Shown here piece after piece: positions 1 through 9,036 of a stretch of 64,000 nt of DNA. Origin of the DNA: Kumtagia ephedrae (lineage in GTDB: Bacteria; Pseudomonadota; Alphaproteobacteria; Rhizobiales; Rhizobiaceae). Where the stretch lies: assembly GCF_003012745.1 (NCBI RefSeq), contig NZ_PXYK01000002.1, positions 1 to 64,000 on the forward strand, in the 5' to 3' direction. The first letter of the stretch is position 1, and each line of letters starts with the position of its first letter. The notes beneath the pieces are model-generated. The model was not told where the DNA came from, did not search any database, and was given only the letters and a program-made list of their open reading frames with translations. Position numbers and translations under genes: made by a program.

Positions 1-285
1 ACTCGTCCAGTGCGCCCCGCACATAGTTGCGGAGGAGGAACCTTCGGACGGGCCTCCCCGGGCGCGGGCTACGTCTTCCCGCACCGGAGGCGCCGGTCCC
101 TCCCCACCAAACCACCGTCGCGACCGGCGTTCCCGCGGGAGGAACTGCTGGGGATTATGAGAGAGACGGAAAGGGAGGGGATAAGGACGACGGGATTCTC
201 GGACGTGCGCGTGACAAGGGACTGGAACGGCAGGAAAATATTCCCGGCGGCGCGATTTTTTATCCCCCTTGCTGGCTGCGCTCTG

Positions 286-437
286 CCAAGCGCCCTCGTG
301 GTGCGACAAGCTCACCATGAGGGCTACTGAGAGGCTTCCGCTTATCGTCGCTGTCACTGCGGCGGATCAGGGGTGGCGCGTGGCGCAACCTTCTAGTAGC
401 CCTCATGGTGAGCTTGTCGAACCACGAGGGCGCTTGG
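286..437. repeat. 43-bp inverted repeat, one mismatch
   Basis: The arms lie at 286-328 and 395-437 and are reverse complements except for one base, with a 66-nt spacer. Each arm contains the core GACAAGCTCACCATGAGGGC. Cores of the kind 'TTCGACAAGCTCA..' are frequent intergenic repeats in alphaproteobacterial genomes. No transposase is nearby, so this is most simply a non-autonomous dispersed palindrome. Confidence 0.8.
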
Positions 438-451
438 TTCCAGGCATTCCA

Positions 452-769
452 CACCGCCGGAGCGCTTCGCCACCGCTCCGGCATGGATCCTATGGTCTCC
501 GCGACGGCCTTCGGCCTGCTTCGCCATAGGATGACGAAGAGACTGGCGTCTCCGCCAATCGCCGACGTCGGTGACTACCGGGAACCCTGTTGCCTTCGTC
601 ATCCCAGGGCGGAGCCGGAGCGAAGCGGAGGCGCAGACCCTGGGATCCAGGCCGTACCGGTGGCGAAACGCTCCGGCGGTGAAGATATCGCGACGGCCTT
701 CGGCCTGCTCCGCCATAGAATGACGAAGGGACTGGCATCTCAGCCAATCGCCACGTCCGTGGCTATCCG
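452..769. repeat. Imperfect direct repeats of about 80 bp with inverted flanks
   Basis: A segment at about 501-580 recurs in the same orientation at about 690-769 with scattered substitutions and a small indel; both begin GCGACGGCCTTCGGCCTGCT or a one-base variant. A GC-rich element (CACCGCCGGAGCG, from 452) reappears inverted at about 656-681. Between the copies lies a palindromic stretch around CATCCCAGG/CCTGGGATC. This looks like a nested array of intergenic repeat modules, not coding sequence. Confidence 0.7.
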
Positions 770-795
770 CAAACCCATCGCCCAAGCCGAAAACG

Positions 796-2154
796 TCAGC
801 CTTCCAGCAGCCGCTCGACTGTCGCGGCCCCAGCCAGCAAACGGTCGTCGCTTCCGCGCGGGCCGGAGAGCAGGAGGCCGACTGGCATGGCGTCGGCGCC
901 CGTGCCGCACGGAAGCGATACGCCGCAGCAGTCGAGGAAATTGCCGACCAGCGTGTTGCGCAGCGTTTTTGCGTTGATGCGGAAGAACAGGTCCTCGTCT
1001 TCCAGCAGCGGCCCGACCGGCGGCGCGACATGCGGAAGCGTCGGGCTGAGCAGGATGTCGCCGGGTCCGATGCGCGCCTCGAAGGAACGGATCAGCCGCT
1101 CGCGCGCGTTCAGCGTTTCCACATAGTCGGCGAGCGAGATCTTTTCGCCCAGCGTCGTGCGCTTGACCACGCGCTGGTCCATCCGGGCCGCCTCGGGTCC
1201 AAAAATGCGGTCGCGATGGACAACGAAGGCCTCCGCCGTCACCAGCGCGCCGTGGCGGGCCATCAGCGCGAAAAGCTCGGCGAATTCCGGAAAGGGTTCG
1301 CGGCGGATGTGCGCGCCGGCAGCGGCCAGCCGCTCGACCGCCGTTTCGAAAGCGGCGACCACGCCCTCCTCCGCCTCGTCGAAGAAGACCGTCTGCGGGA
1401 TGACGAAGGCGAGCTCGGCCGGCAGTGGACGCGCCTGCCCGCCCGACACCGGCAGGCCGCGCATGGCGGCGTCGACCCAGACGGCGTCCTGTACCGTGCG
1501 GCAGAGCGGCCCCAGCGAATCCAGGCTTTTCGCCAGCGGAAAGACGCCGTCCATGGAATAGCGGCCGCGCGTCGCCTTGTAGCCGACGATGCCGTTGAAG
1601 GCGGCGGGGATGCGCACCGAACCGCCGGTGTCCGTGCCGATCGAGACCGGAACCAGGCCCGCCGCGACGGCGACGCCGGAGCCGGAGGAGGAGCCGCCGG
1701 GTATGCGGTGCTCGCCCTGAGGCGACGCCGGGTTGCGCGGCGTACCGTAATGCGGGTTGATGCCGAGGCCCGAGAACGCGAACTCGCTCATGTTGACGCG
1801 CCCGACGCTGACCATGCCGGCGCCGGCGAGCGCCTGCACGACGGCGGCATCGGCCTTCGCCGGTTCGGCCACGGCCAGCACGCGCGAACCGGCCGTGGTC
1901 GGCAGGCCGCTTATGTCGAACAGATCCTTCCAGGCGACCGGCACGCCGTCGAGCACACCCAGCGAGCGGCCGTCGCGAAAACGCCGGCGCGCGGCTTGCG
2001 CTTCCGACAGCGCGCGCTCCTCCAGCAGTGTGATGAAGATCGCGGTGTCGGGATGGCTGCGGATCGCCTCGAACGTCTGCTGCGCAAGGTCGACCGGATC
2101 GAGGGCGCCGGACTGCAGCAGCACCGAAAGCTGGGCGATCGACCGCGGTTCCAT
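796..2154 (-). CDS. Amidase-signature-family amidohydrolase
   Basis: 452 aa. Predicted to hydrolyse a C-N amide bond in the cytoplasm. The Ser-cisSer-Lys triad of the amidase signature family is visible: Lys76 in VAWKDLF, the serine cluster of GGSSSGSG at 153-160, and nucleophile Ser179 in DTGGSVRIP. No signal peptide. It is the last gene of a 12-gene minus-strand run; its ATG lies 2 bp after the stop of the upstream binding-protein-like gene, with AAGGA about 10 nt before it inside that gene's end, so the two are probably translationally coupled. The substrate cannot be read from sequence. The family includes allophanate hydrolase, glutamyl-tRNA amidotransferase A and many aliphatic or aryl amidases. 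Lack of GatB/GatC neighbours and the catabolic context argue against the tRNA role. Confidence 0.88.
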   Translation of the reverse strand: MEPRSIAQLSVLLQSGALDPVDLAQQTFEAIRSHPDTAIFITLLEERALSEAQAARRRFRDGRSLGVLDGVPVAWKDLFDISGLPTTAGSRVLAVAEPAKADAAVVQALAGAGMVSVGRVNMSEFAFSGLGINPHYGTPRNPASPQGEHRIPGGSSSGSGVAVAAGLVPVSIGTDTGGSVRIPAAFNGIVGYKATRGRYSMDGVFPLAKSLDSLGPLCRTVQDAVWVDAAMRGLPVSGGQARPLPAELAFVIPQTVFFDEAEEGVVAAFETAVERLAAAGAHIRREPFPEFAELFALMARHGALVTAEAFVVHRDRIFGPEAARMDQRVVKRTTLGEKISLADYVETLNARERLIRSFEARIGPGDILLSPTLPHVAPPVGPLLEDEDLFFRINAKTLRNTLVGNFLDCCGVSLPCGTGADAMPVGLLLSGPRGSDDRLLAGAATVERLLEG

Positions 2155-2156
2155 CG

Positions 2157-3389
2157 TCAGATGTCCTTCTCCGCCCGCCCGACCAGCTGCACCCAGCGGC
2201 GGACAAGATAGTTGTGCTCATCCATCGTGGTGTTCCACACCGCGATGCTGTTGGCGCGCTGCCAGTAGGAGCCGCCGCTGCGCACCGAGCCGCGCTTGAC
2301 GCGGATCGAGCCGTCGGGGCCCGGCAGATCCTCGCGCGCCGGCAAGCCCTCGTACCAGTAGTCCCATTCGGCGGGCGTCATATAGCAGCGGGAGCGCTCC
2401 GGCGTGGATATGTAATAACCCTGCCGCGCCACAACCGCGCCCGGCCAGCCGGAGATCCACCAGTTGAGATAGTCGTAGGCGACGTCGAGGTTACGTCCGT
2501 GCAGGCGCCGCGACAGGCAGAGCCCGCCGTGCCAGGCGCGATACCCTTCGGCGGGGGTGGCCTGCTCGATGGGAAAGCCCGAGCCGTTGAGGATGCCCAG
2601 CCCCGTCGACCACATGCTCTGGATGTCGGTCTCGCCGTCGATCATCAGCCGCGCGGCGTCCTCGGCGGTGCGCCAGAAGCCGCGGAAGAAGCCGGCCCTG
2701 CGCCGCTCTTCGAGGATGTCGACGAGCTGGTCGATCTCGGAAACGGTCATGTTGCCGATGTTGCCGAAGCTCATCAGCCCGGCCGCCTGGGCGGCAAGCG
2801 CGGCGTCGAAGATGCCGATCGCCGGCTCGTCGACCAGCGCAGCGCGGCCGCTCCAGCGCTGGTCGAGCAGCGCCGCCCAGCTGTTCATCGCCGGTGCATG
2901 GTCGACCGCATCGGTGCGATAGGCGAAGCTGTCGAAATTATGCGTCGTCGGCAGCATGGAGATGCGGCCGGTCGGCGTATCGCCGAGCGCGAAGCTCGGC
3001 TGCACATAGAGCTTGCGGGCCGGCACGTCGCCCTGCCCGGTGCGGGCGCTCGGCCCGATCTGGCCGGTCTTGGTCAGGTCGTTGATCTCGTCCCAGAGCG
3101 GGATGCGCGAAATCTCGATCGGCTGGATGGCCCGCCAGTACCAGACGATATCGAGGTTGTGAAAGCACTGGTCGTAGATGTCGTAGCCTTCCGGCTCCTG
3201 CGCGGCCTTGTGCTGGGTGACGATGAAGTCGTTGTTGTCGAAGCTGACCTCGATGCCGAGATCCTGCTCGGCCTTCACCCGCAGCTCCTCCAGCAGCGAG
3301 ATGGCGGTGCCGAGCACGCGCAGCTTCGGCTTCCCCGCCGTATGGATTGCAGGTGCGGCGGGCTGCGGGGCGGGCGTATGCTTGTTCAT
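2157..3389 (-). CDS. PotD-like binding-protein paralogue without a signal peptide
   Basis: 410 aa, resembling spermidine/putrescine-type ABC solute-binding proteins. The C-terminal third is clearly paralogous to the Tat-exported binding protein of the same operon (shared order GYY, M.PE, WYEG.P, GGS, RA, W, and a terminal DE..L...W). The N-terminus is MNKHTPAPQPAAPAIHTAGK running straight into the first beta strand (KLRVLG), with no hydrophobic core, lipobox or twin arginine. Start choice is firm: the ATG overlaps the CobW stop as ATGA. Reading upstream in frame for 23 codons gives a hydrophilic, arginine-rich stretch, not a missed signal. As written the protein would stay in the cytoplasm. 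It could be an intracellular ligand sensor, an enzyme-associated carrier or a decaying paralogue; overall length and domain order are intact, which argues against decay. Confidence 0.75.
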   Translation of the reverse strand: MNKHTPAPQPAAPAIHTAGKPKLRVLGTAISLLEELRVKAEQDLGIEVSFDNNDFIVTQHKAAQEPEGYDIYDQCFHNLDIVWYWRAIQPIEISRIPLWDEINDLTKTGQIGPSARTGQGDVPARKLYVQPSFALGDTPTGRISMLPTTHNFDSFAYRTDAVDHAPAMNSWAALLDQRWSGRAALVDEPAIGIFDAALAAQAAGLMSFGNIGNMTVSEIDQLVDILEERRRAGFFRGFWRTAEDAARLMIDGETDIQSMWSTGLGILNGSGFPIEQATPAEGYRAWHGGLCLSRRLHGRNLDVAYDYLNWWISGWPGAVVARQGYYISTPERSRCYMTPAEWDYWYEGLPAREDLPGPDGSIRVKRGSVRSGGSYWQRANSIAVWNTTMDEHNYLVRRWVQLVGRAEKDI

Positions 3390-4456
3390 CGAGAGTTCGG
3401 CGCGCTCCGGGCCGCGGCAGGCGGGGTTGCTGATACGCCGGCCGAGCGGCTGCGCGTGAAGGCATGGAGCGAGCGTTTCAACAAGCCGACGTCGAGACCG
3501 TCAACAATAAAGACGATGCGCGAGGTTCTGTCCGCCGATGGCCAGGCCTGCATGTGCACGGGCGGGTGGACGAGATGCTGAACGCCGTGGATGGCGACGG
3601 GCCGCTCCTCGCCGGCAAGATCGAGGATGCCCTTCACCCTGAGCACGCGGTCGCCGTGGCGGTTGAGCAGCATGGTCAGCCAGACGCCGAAGCCGGTCCA
3701 GTCCAGAGGTTCGTCGACGCTGACCACGAAGGAGGAGATGGCCGCCTGGTGTGCGGCCCCTTCCGCCGTCACCAGCATGGACGGGGCGTCGCAATAGAAG
3801 CCGCTGGCCGACTGCAGGCTCGCCGCCCTGCCCGCCTCGCCGTCGCCGAGCAGCACGTCCGCGCCGGGGCCGTCGGCGGCCGCGACGAAGCAGCCGGCAT
3901 CGGGGTTGATGCGGGCGAGACGCTCCTTCAGCGCGTCCATCGACGGGCCGTCGGCGAGGTCGGCCTTGGTGATCACCAGCCGGTCGGCGATCGCCGCCTG
4001 CCGGTTCGATTCGATGTAGGTGTCGAGCTGCGCCAGGCCGTTGACGGCGTCGACCGTGGTGACGACGCTACCCGGGCGGAAGTGGTGGCGCAGCACCGGG
4101 TCGGATTTCAGCGTCGACAGGACCGGAAAGGGATCGGCAAGGCCGGTGCTCTCGACGACGACGCGGGAGAAAGCCGGCACCAGGCCGCGTTCGCGTTTCG
4201 AATGCAGGTCGCGCAGCGCATCGGCCAGCTCGCCGCGCACCGTGCAGCAGACGCAGCCGGACTGTAGCAGCACCATGTTCTCGTCGATGCGCTCGACCAG
4301 GTGATGATCGAGGCCGATCTCGCCGAACTCGTTGATGAGCACGGCCGTGTCGGCGAGCGCCGGATCGGCGAGCAGCCGGCGCAGCAGCGTCGTCTTGCCC
4401 GAGCCGAGAAAGCCGGTCAGCAGGTAGACGGGGGTGAAGGCCGGCACATCAGCCAT
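3386..4456 (-). CDS. COG0523/CobW-family GTPase (metallochaperone-like)
   Basis: 356 aa. The N-terminal G domain has Walker A GFLGSGKT (15-22), INEFGEIGLD (41-50), the hallmark metal-binding CVCC (68-71), ESTG (102-105) and TKAD (163-166) as guanine-specificity motif; a CobW C-terminal domain follows. COG0523 proteins use GTP to insert or traffic Zn, Co or Fe into client enzymes. There is no cobalamin gene nearby, so cobN-associated cobW is unlikely. Its 5' end overlaps the small CxxC gene by 8 bp and its 3' end overlaps the signal-less binding protein by 4 bp. A likely client is the adjacent metal-dependent deacetylase-like hydrolase (inference). COG0523 proteins are also activators of nitrile hydratase, but no nitrile hydratase is present here. 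Confidence 0.88.
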   Translation of the reverse strand: MADVPAFTPVYLLTGFLGSGKTTLLRRLLADPALADTAVLINEFGEIGLDHHLVERIDENMVLLQSGCVCCTVRGELADALRDLHSKRERGLVPAFSRVVVESTGLADPFPVLSTLKSDPVLRHHFRPGSVVTTVDAVNGLAQLDTYIESNRQAAIADRLVITKADLADGPSMDALKERLARINPDAGCFVAAADGPGADVLLGDGEAGRAASLQSASGFYCDAPSMLVTAEGAAHQAAISSFVVSVDEPLDWTGFGVWLTMLLNRHGDRVLRVKGILDLAGEERPVAIHGVQHLVHPPVHMQAWPSADRTSRIVFIVDGLDVGLLKRSLHAFTRSRSAGVSATPPAAARSAPNSR

Positions 4457-4778
4457 CGGCGGCTTCCATGCGGGCGATCAGCGCGGGATCGAGCGGATCG
4501 CACGGCCGTCCGGACAGCCGCTCGGCCGCCGGCCAGAGATGGCCGAGATCCTCGATGATCTCGCTCTTGCCGGTGCGGGTGGCGATGACGAAGGACGAGC
4601 CCTGCCAGTCGGAAAGGCTCATGCCGAAGGCCGACAGGATGCGGTTAGCCGCCGCCACGCGGCGCGCCCGCTCGCGCCGCCGGTCGATGCGCTCGACGTT
4701 GCGCGTGTAGACGCCGGGCCGCGCCACCGCGTCGGTCCAGTGCTCGTTTCCACCCAGGACGCCGCAAAGCGAACACAT
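4449..4778 (-). CDS. Small conserved-looking CxxC protein of unknown function
   Basis: 109 aa, MCSLCGVLGG at the N-terminus giving a CxxC pair at Cys2/Cys5, His13 close behind, and a further Cys in GRPCDP near residue 92. The middle is arginine-rich and helical (RIDRRRERARRV), followed by a SLSDWQGSSF segment and a WPAAERL helix. I do not recognise a named family. It overlaps the CobW start by 8 bp. The cysteine-rich N-terminus next to a metallochaperone GTPase suggests a metal-binding partner or client, but that is inference. Composition and tight overlaps support it as a real gene despite its size. Confidence 0.7.
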   Translation of the reverse strand: MCSLCGVLGGNEHWTDAVARPGVYTRNVERIDRRRERARRVAAANRILSAFGMSLSDWQGSSFVIATRTGKSEIIEDLGHLWPAAERLSGRPCDPLDPALIARMEAADG

Positions 4779-4835
4779 GGCGCCTCACGTCCTTTCCATT
4801 GTTGGGGGAGCGGCTGAGCCGCTCCCCCGTATGCA

Positions 4836-5717
4836 TCACTTCTTGCGCGGGAAGCGCTTGGCAAAATCGTCGGCGATCTCGTTCATGGTGACGAATTTTA
4901 CGCCCGGATGCTTGATCATATGGGCATAGAGGCGTTCGAGCATCATCAGCACCTGCGGGCGGCCGGCGACGTCCGGGTGGATGGTGAGCGGGAACACCGC
5001 ATAGTCCATCTCGCGATAGACCCAGTCGAACTGGTCGCGCCACATCTGCTCGATGTCGTGCGGATTGACGAAGCCGTGGCTGTTCGGCGACTTCTTGATG
5101 AACATCATCGGCGGCAGGTCGTCGAGATACCAGGAGGCCGGGATCTCGATGAGGTCGGTTTCCTTGCCGCGCTTCAGCGGCACCATCCAGTCGGACGGTT
5201 TCTTCGAATAGTCGATCTTGGTCCAGCTGTCGCCGACCCGCACGTAATAAGGCGTGAAGTCGTTGTGCATCAGCGAGTGGTCGTACTTGATGCCGCGCTC
5301 CAGCAGCAGCTCGTTGGTGACGTTGGAGAACTCCCACCACGGCGCCACGTAGCCGGTCGGGCGCTTGCCGGCGAGCTTCGTCACGAGATCGATGCACTTG
5401 TCGAGGACCTCGGTCTCCTGCTCGCGCGTCATGGCGATCGGGTTCTCGTGGGTGTAGCCGTGGATGCCGATCTCGTGGCCGGCATCGGCGACCGCCTGCA
5501 TCTGCTCCGGAAAAGTCTCGATCGAGTGGCCGGGGATGAACCAGGTCGTCTTGATGCCGAAACGGTCGAACAGTTTTAGCAGCCGCGGGCTGCCGACCTC
5601 GCCGGAAAACAGGCCGCGCGAGATGTCGTCGGGCGAATCCTCGCCGCCGTAGGATCCGAGCCAGCCGGCTACGGCATCGACGTCGATACCGAAGCTGCAA
5701 AAGATCTCCTTGGCCAT
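4836..5717 (-). CDS. NodB-homology deacetylase / cyclic-imide hydrolase-like (PuuE-like)
   Basis: 293 aa, a cytosolic member of the polysaccharide-deacetylase fold (CE4-like). Metal-site motifs are visible: IDVDA with Asp12/Asp14, and GIHGYTHEN with His86 and His90. WFIPGHS (59-65) and a late [10 protein letters not shown] are typical of the PuuE / HpPgdA / imidase branch, which lacks a signal peptide and acts on small molecules such as allantoin or cyclic imides and not on secreted polysaccharide. With an amidase four genes downstream, a two-step ring opening followed by amide hydrolysis is attractive (inference). The following gene starts 57 bp downstream. Substrate unknown. Confidence 0.8.
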   Translation of the reverse strand: MAKEIFCSFGIDVDAVAGWLGSYGGEDSPDDISRGLFSGEVGSPRLLKLFDRFGIKTTWFIPGHSIETFPEQMQAVADAGHEIGIHGYTHENPIAMTREQETEVLDKCIDLVTKLAGKRPTGYVAPWWEFSNVTNELLLERGIKYDHSLMHNDFTPYYVRVGDSWTKIDYSKKPSDWMVPLKRGKETDLIEIPASWYLDDLPPMMFIKKSPNSHGFVNPHDIEQMWRDQFDWVYREMDYAVFPLTIHPDVAGRPQVLMMLERLYAHMIKHPGVKFVTMNEIADDFAKRFPRKK

Positions 5718-5758
5718 AGGGGTGTCTCCTTTTGGTTTCCCTGAATTTCGATGAATCG

Positions 5759-6862
5759 TCAGTGCGCGGGGATGACCGTCGCCTCGGCGGCCTTCCAGCT
5801 CAGCAGCACGCCGCTGCCGACCGGGAAGGCGCCCGGCTGGTACTTGTCCACGTGGGCCTCCAGCGAAACGGTGCGGCCGTCCAGGAGCCGTGCTGTGAGA
5901 TGCGAGATGTGGCCGACGACGTCGAAGCTTTCGATGTGGGCGTCGACGAGATTGGTCGTGCCGCCGCGCGTCAGGCGTTCGCGGGTGGCGGCGGCGTGTA
6001 CCTCAATCGCCTCGGCCGGCACCACGAGGTTGACGCGGCCCTTGTCGGCCGTCCTGCCGTTGGCGCGGCCGCTGAGCACACCGACGCCGGTCGACACGAC
6101 GATGTCCTCGCCCTGAGTGCCGGCGACCTCGCCCTGCAGGACGGTGTTGCGGCCGATGAACTGGGCGACGAAAGGCGTGTTGGGCCGGGTGTAGAGCTGG
6201 TGCGGCGGGCTGACCTGCTCGACGCGGCCCTGGTTCATGACGACGATGCGGTCGGACAGCGCCAGCGCCTCCGACTGGGCGTGGGTGACGAAGATGAAGG
6301 TGACGCCGAGCCGCTTCTGCAGGAGCTTCAGCTCGTTCTGGATGGCTTTTCGCAGATTGGCGTCGAGCGCGCCGAGCGGCTCGTCAAGAAGCAGGATGTC
6401 CGGCTCGACGGCGAGGCCGCGCGCCAGCGCGATGCGCTGGCGCTGCCCGCCCGACAGCCGGTCCGGCTTGCGGTCGGCGATGTCCTCGAGATCGAGCGTG
6501 GCGAGGATATGGTCAACCTTGGCGTCGCGCTCGGCCCTGGGCAGGCCCTTGACCTCCAACCCGTAGCCGACGTTGCGGCGCACCGTCATGTGCGGGAACA
6601 GCGCATAATTCTGGAAGATCATCGAGGTCGGACGGCGCTGCGGCGGCACGTCGTTCATGCGCTCGCCGCGGATCAGCATGTCGCCCGACGAGATGCTCTC
6701 GAAGCCGGCGATCATGCGCAGCGTCGTGGTCTTGCCGCAGCCCGACGGGCCGAGAAAGGCGATGAACTCACCTTTGGCGACCGACAGGTCGAAGTCGATC
6801 ACCGCCGGCGTGCCGTTGTCGTAGACCTTGCCGGCATTTTTGAGTTCCAGGTCGAAGATCAT
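5759..6862 (-). CDS. PotA-type ABC transporter ATPase
   Basis: 367 aa. Walker [10 protein letters not shown] (38-46), Q-loop in FQNYALFP, signature LSGGQ (136-140), Walker B ILLLDEP (156-162), then a C-terminal TOBE-like regulatory region. It energises import through the two PotB/PotC-type permeases upstream. Unusually, the operon encodes a second ATPase at its promoter-proximal end (11573-12646), so the importer could be a heterodimeric-ATPase system or the two ATPases could alternate. It starts 64 bp after the Tat-exported binding protein and ends 41 bp before the deacetylase-like gene. Confidence 0.92.
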   Translation of the reverse strand: MIFDLELKNAGKVYDNGTPAVIDFDLSVAKGEFIAFLGPSGCGKTTTLRMIAGFESISSGDMLIRGERMNDVPPQRRPTSMIFQNYALFPHMTVRRNVGYGLEVKGLPRAERDAKVDHILATLDLEDIADRKPDRLSGGQRQRIALARGLAVEPDILLLDEPLGALDANLRKAIQNELKLLQKRLGVTFIFVTHAQSEALALSDRIVVMNQGRVEQVSPPHQLYTRPNTPFVAQFIGRNTVLQGEVAGTQGEDIVVSTGVGVLSGRANGRTADKGRVNLVVPAEAIEVHAAATRERLTRGGTTNLVDAHIESFDVVGHISHLTARLLDGRTVSLEAHVDKYQPGAFPVGSGVLLSWKAAEATVIPAH

Positions 6863-6926
6863 CGGTCTCTCCCGAAGGCAGATAGCGGGAACCGGGGCGG
6901 CAACGCCCCGGTTCCAAAGTCGTGGA

Positions 6927-8159
6927 TCAGGCGCTCAGGAACTCGTCCCACTTCTGGATGAGGTGGTCGTACTCGTCCGGCCACTGGTGCCAGTAGGCGA
7001 CGTTGGCCGCACGCTCCTCCAGCGAGCCGCCGTCGCGCAGATCGCCTTCCTTGATGCCGCGCTCCTCGGCGCCGACCCAGGGCTTGCCCTCGTACCAGAA
7101 GGCGTATTTCTCCGGCGCCATGACGTTCTTGATGTTGGTCGACGGCGAATAGTAGCCCTGCTCGGAGACGGTGATGCCCGGTTCGCCCGACAGCCAGAAA
7201 TCGCAATAGGCGATGACGGCTTCGCGGTTCGGCGTGCCGGCGAGCATCGAAGGGCCGATCGCCCAGCCGCGATAGCCCTCCTTCGGCACGGCGTACTTCG
7301 CGGGCTTGCCCTGCGCCTTCACCGCCATGACGGCCGGCTGCCAGGCGTCGGAGACCACCATCTCGCCCGAGGCCATCAGGTTGACCAGCTCGCCGAAGTC
7401 GCCCCACAGGGCGCGGAACTGGCCTTCCTTCTTCTTGGCGATCAGGAATTTCGCGGCCTCGTCGATCTCGGCCGTGTTGGGATTGCCGGGGTTCTTCACG
7501 TCGGAGAGGCCCAGCGTGTTCATGGCCATGACGGCCTGGCCGAAGGCGATCAGCGGATCGGTGTTGAGGCCGGACTTGCCCTTCCATTTCGGGTCGAAGA
7601 TGCAGGCCCAGGTATTGGCTTCCTCGGCGGTCACCACGTCCGGGTTGTAGCCGATCGAGTCGTAGTTGTAGACGACCGGCACCATGTTGAGCGTGGTCTG
7701 GCCCTCATCGGCCCATATCTGGCCGACGATCTGCGCGCGGCGCTCCCATTTGTCGCTCGGCTTGGTGAAGGTGTCACGGATGTTCGCCCAGTTCTTGAGC
7801 GAGGCCGCGGGGATCGGCTCGACATTGTCGGTCATGACGATCGACGGCAGGCGCTCGCCGATGGTCTCCCAGCAGTCGTAGTCCTTCGAACCGGAAAGGA
7901 TCTTGGTCTGCGCGTCGGGGAAGGTCGCGGCCGTGCCGGAGGTGGTGCCGACGCCGGAGGCCTTCTTGAACTCCTCGAGGATGCGCTCCTGCACCGTGAC
8001 CGAAAGGCCGATGGTGCGGAGCTGCTGGCCGGCGAGATCGGCGGCCTGCGCCCAGGCGGCGCGCGACGACAGCAAGGACGTGCCGCCTCCCATGGCGAGC
8101 GCGATCGCGCCTGCGGACCGCTTCAGAAGGGAGCGGCGATTGATTTCCATTGTGGACAT
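6927..8159 (-). CDS. PotD-type periplasmic solute-binding protein, Tat-exported
   Basis: 410 aa. The N-terminus has a twin-arginine signal (INRRSLLKRSAGAIALAMGG) and a probable cleavage after AWA near residue 37. Mature sequence matches the spermidine/putrescine-type cluster of extracellular binding proteins. It is the ligand receptor for the importer encoded by the adjacent ATPases and permeases. Tat export implies folding before export, possibly with a bound cofactor or ligand. The signal-less gene at 2157-3389 is its paralogue. The ligand is not necessarily a polyamine; this subfamily is broad. Confidence 0.92.
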   Translation of the reverse strand: MSTMEINRRSLLKRSAGAIALAMGGGTSLLSSRAAWAQAADLAGQQLRTIGLSVTVQERILEEFKKASGVGTTSGTAATFPDAQTKILSGSKDYDCWETIGERLPSIVMTDNVEPIPAASLKNWANIRDTFTKPSDKWERRAQIVGQIWADEGQTTLNMVPVVYNYDSIGYNPDVVTAEEANTWACIFDPKWKGKSGLNTDPLIAFGQAVMAMNTLGLSDVKNPGNPNTAEIDEAAKFLIAKKKEGQFRALWGDFGELVNLMASGEMVVSDAWQPAVMAVKAQGKPAKYAVPKEGYRGWAIGPSMLAGTPNREAVIAYCDFWLSGEPGITVSEQGYYSPSTNIKNVMAPEKYAFWYEGKPWVGAEERGIKEGDLRDGGSLEERAANVAYWHQWPDEYDHLIQKWDEFLSA

Positions 8160-8252
8160 GGCTCTTCTCCAGCTTGTTGTGTTCCCCGGAACCGCAGCGA
8201 TGCGGCCCCTTCTTTCATGCCGCGGCGGCGGATCGCCCGCCGGCGCGGCGGT

Positions 8253-9023
8253 TCAGTACCGGCCCACGAGCAGGCCGCCATCCACGACCAGCACCTGGCC
8301 GGTCATGTATCTCGCTTCCTTCGAGGCCAGGAACGCGATGACATCGGCGATGTCCTCCGGCGTTCCGAGCCGCCCCATCGGAATGAATTCCGCCGCCTTC
8401 TCCGCGGCCACGGGACCCAGCGAATTCTCCTCGGACAGGAGCTGGGCGGTGCGGATATAGCCCGGCGCCACGCCGTTCACCCGCACGCCGTCCCTGGCCA
8501 GCTCCACGGCGAGCGCCCTGACCAGGCCGACCACGCCGGATTTCGCCGCCGAATAATGGACGTGCTCGTCCCAGCCATAGGCGACGCCCATGATCGAGGA
8601 GAGCGCGACGACGCTGCCCGAGCGGCGGGCGCGCATGCCGGGCGCGGCGGCCCGCACCAGCCGGAAGATGCCCTTGAGGTCGATGTCGAAGGTTAGGTCC
8701 CACTTCTCGTCGGTGAGCTCGGCCAGCGGCGTGCGGTGGGCGATGCCAGCATTGGCGACGATGACGTCGATCCGCCCGTGGCGCGCCTCGACATCGGCAA
8801 CCAGCGCGTCGGCGGCCTCCCTGGAGCGCACGTCGTAGCGACGGAACTCGGCCGAGCCGCCGGCCGCCGCGATGGCCTGCGCCGTCTCGCGGCCTTCCTT
8901 CTCGAGGATGTCGGTCACCACGACATGGTCGCCGAGCGCGCCAAAAGCCTTGGCGGTCGCATGGCCGATGCCGATGCCGGCGCCGGTGATGATGACGATG
9001 CGGTTCTTCTTGTCTTCGCTCAT
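8253..9023 (-). CDS. SDR-family oxidoreductase
   Basis: 256 aa classical short-chain dehydrogenase/reductase. NAD(P)-binding TGAGIGIG (13-20), NAG motif (91-93), catalytic Ser142/143, Tyr157 and Lys161 in YSAAK, and a C-terminal QVLVVDGG. Cytosolic NAD(P)-dependent alcohol/ketone or imine chemistry. It lies 13 bp after the preceding SDR and 93 bp before the binding-protein gene, within the same minus-strand operon. Asp38 at the end of beta-2 (VVTDIL) suggests a preference for NAD(H). Specific substrate unknown. Confidence 0.88.
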   Translation of the reverse strand: MSEDKKNRIVIITGAGIGIGHATAKAFGALGDHVVVTDILEKEGRETAQAIAAAGGSAEFRRYDVRSREAADALVADVEARHGRIDVIVANAGIAHRTPLAELTDEKWDLTFDIDLKGIFRLVRAAAPGMRARRSGSVVALSSIMGVAYGWDEHVHYSAAKSGVVGLVRALAVELARDGVRVNGVAPGYIRTAQLLSEENSLGPVAAEKAAEFIPMGRLGTPEDIADVIAFLASKEARYMTGQVLVVDGGLLVGRY

Positions 9024-9036
9024 GTCGATCTCGCTC

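Larger units (their letters stand above)
1..795. other. Repeat-rich intergenic region, no convincing gene
   Basis: No open frame here shows recognisable protein motifs. The frames that exist are arginine/proline/alanine-rich shadows and they run across inverted repeats. The first 285 bases show nothing I can name. The remainder consists of a long inverted repeat and a pair of direct repeats, listed separately, in the style of the mosaic intergenic repeats of Rhizobiales. The region lies downstream of the 12-gene minus-strand operon that ends with the amidase, so it may also carry that operon's transcription end, but I see no clear hairpin plus T-run. Confidence 0.6.

Noticed and set aside
3386-4778. 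Nitrile hydratase operon suggested by amidase plus P47K/CobW-type protein
   Set aside because: No nitrile hydratase alpha or beta subunit is present; the 109-aa protein does not show the beta-subunit accessory pattern.
6828-8696. 622-residue plus-strand frame
   Set aside because: Antisense to the Tat-exported binding protein and SDR; no recognisable domain.
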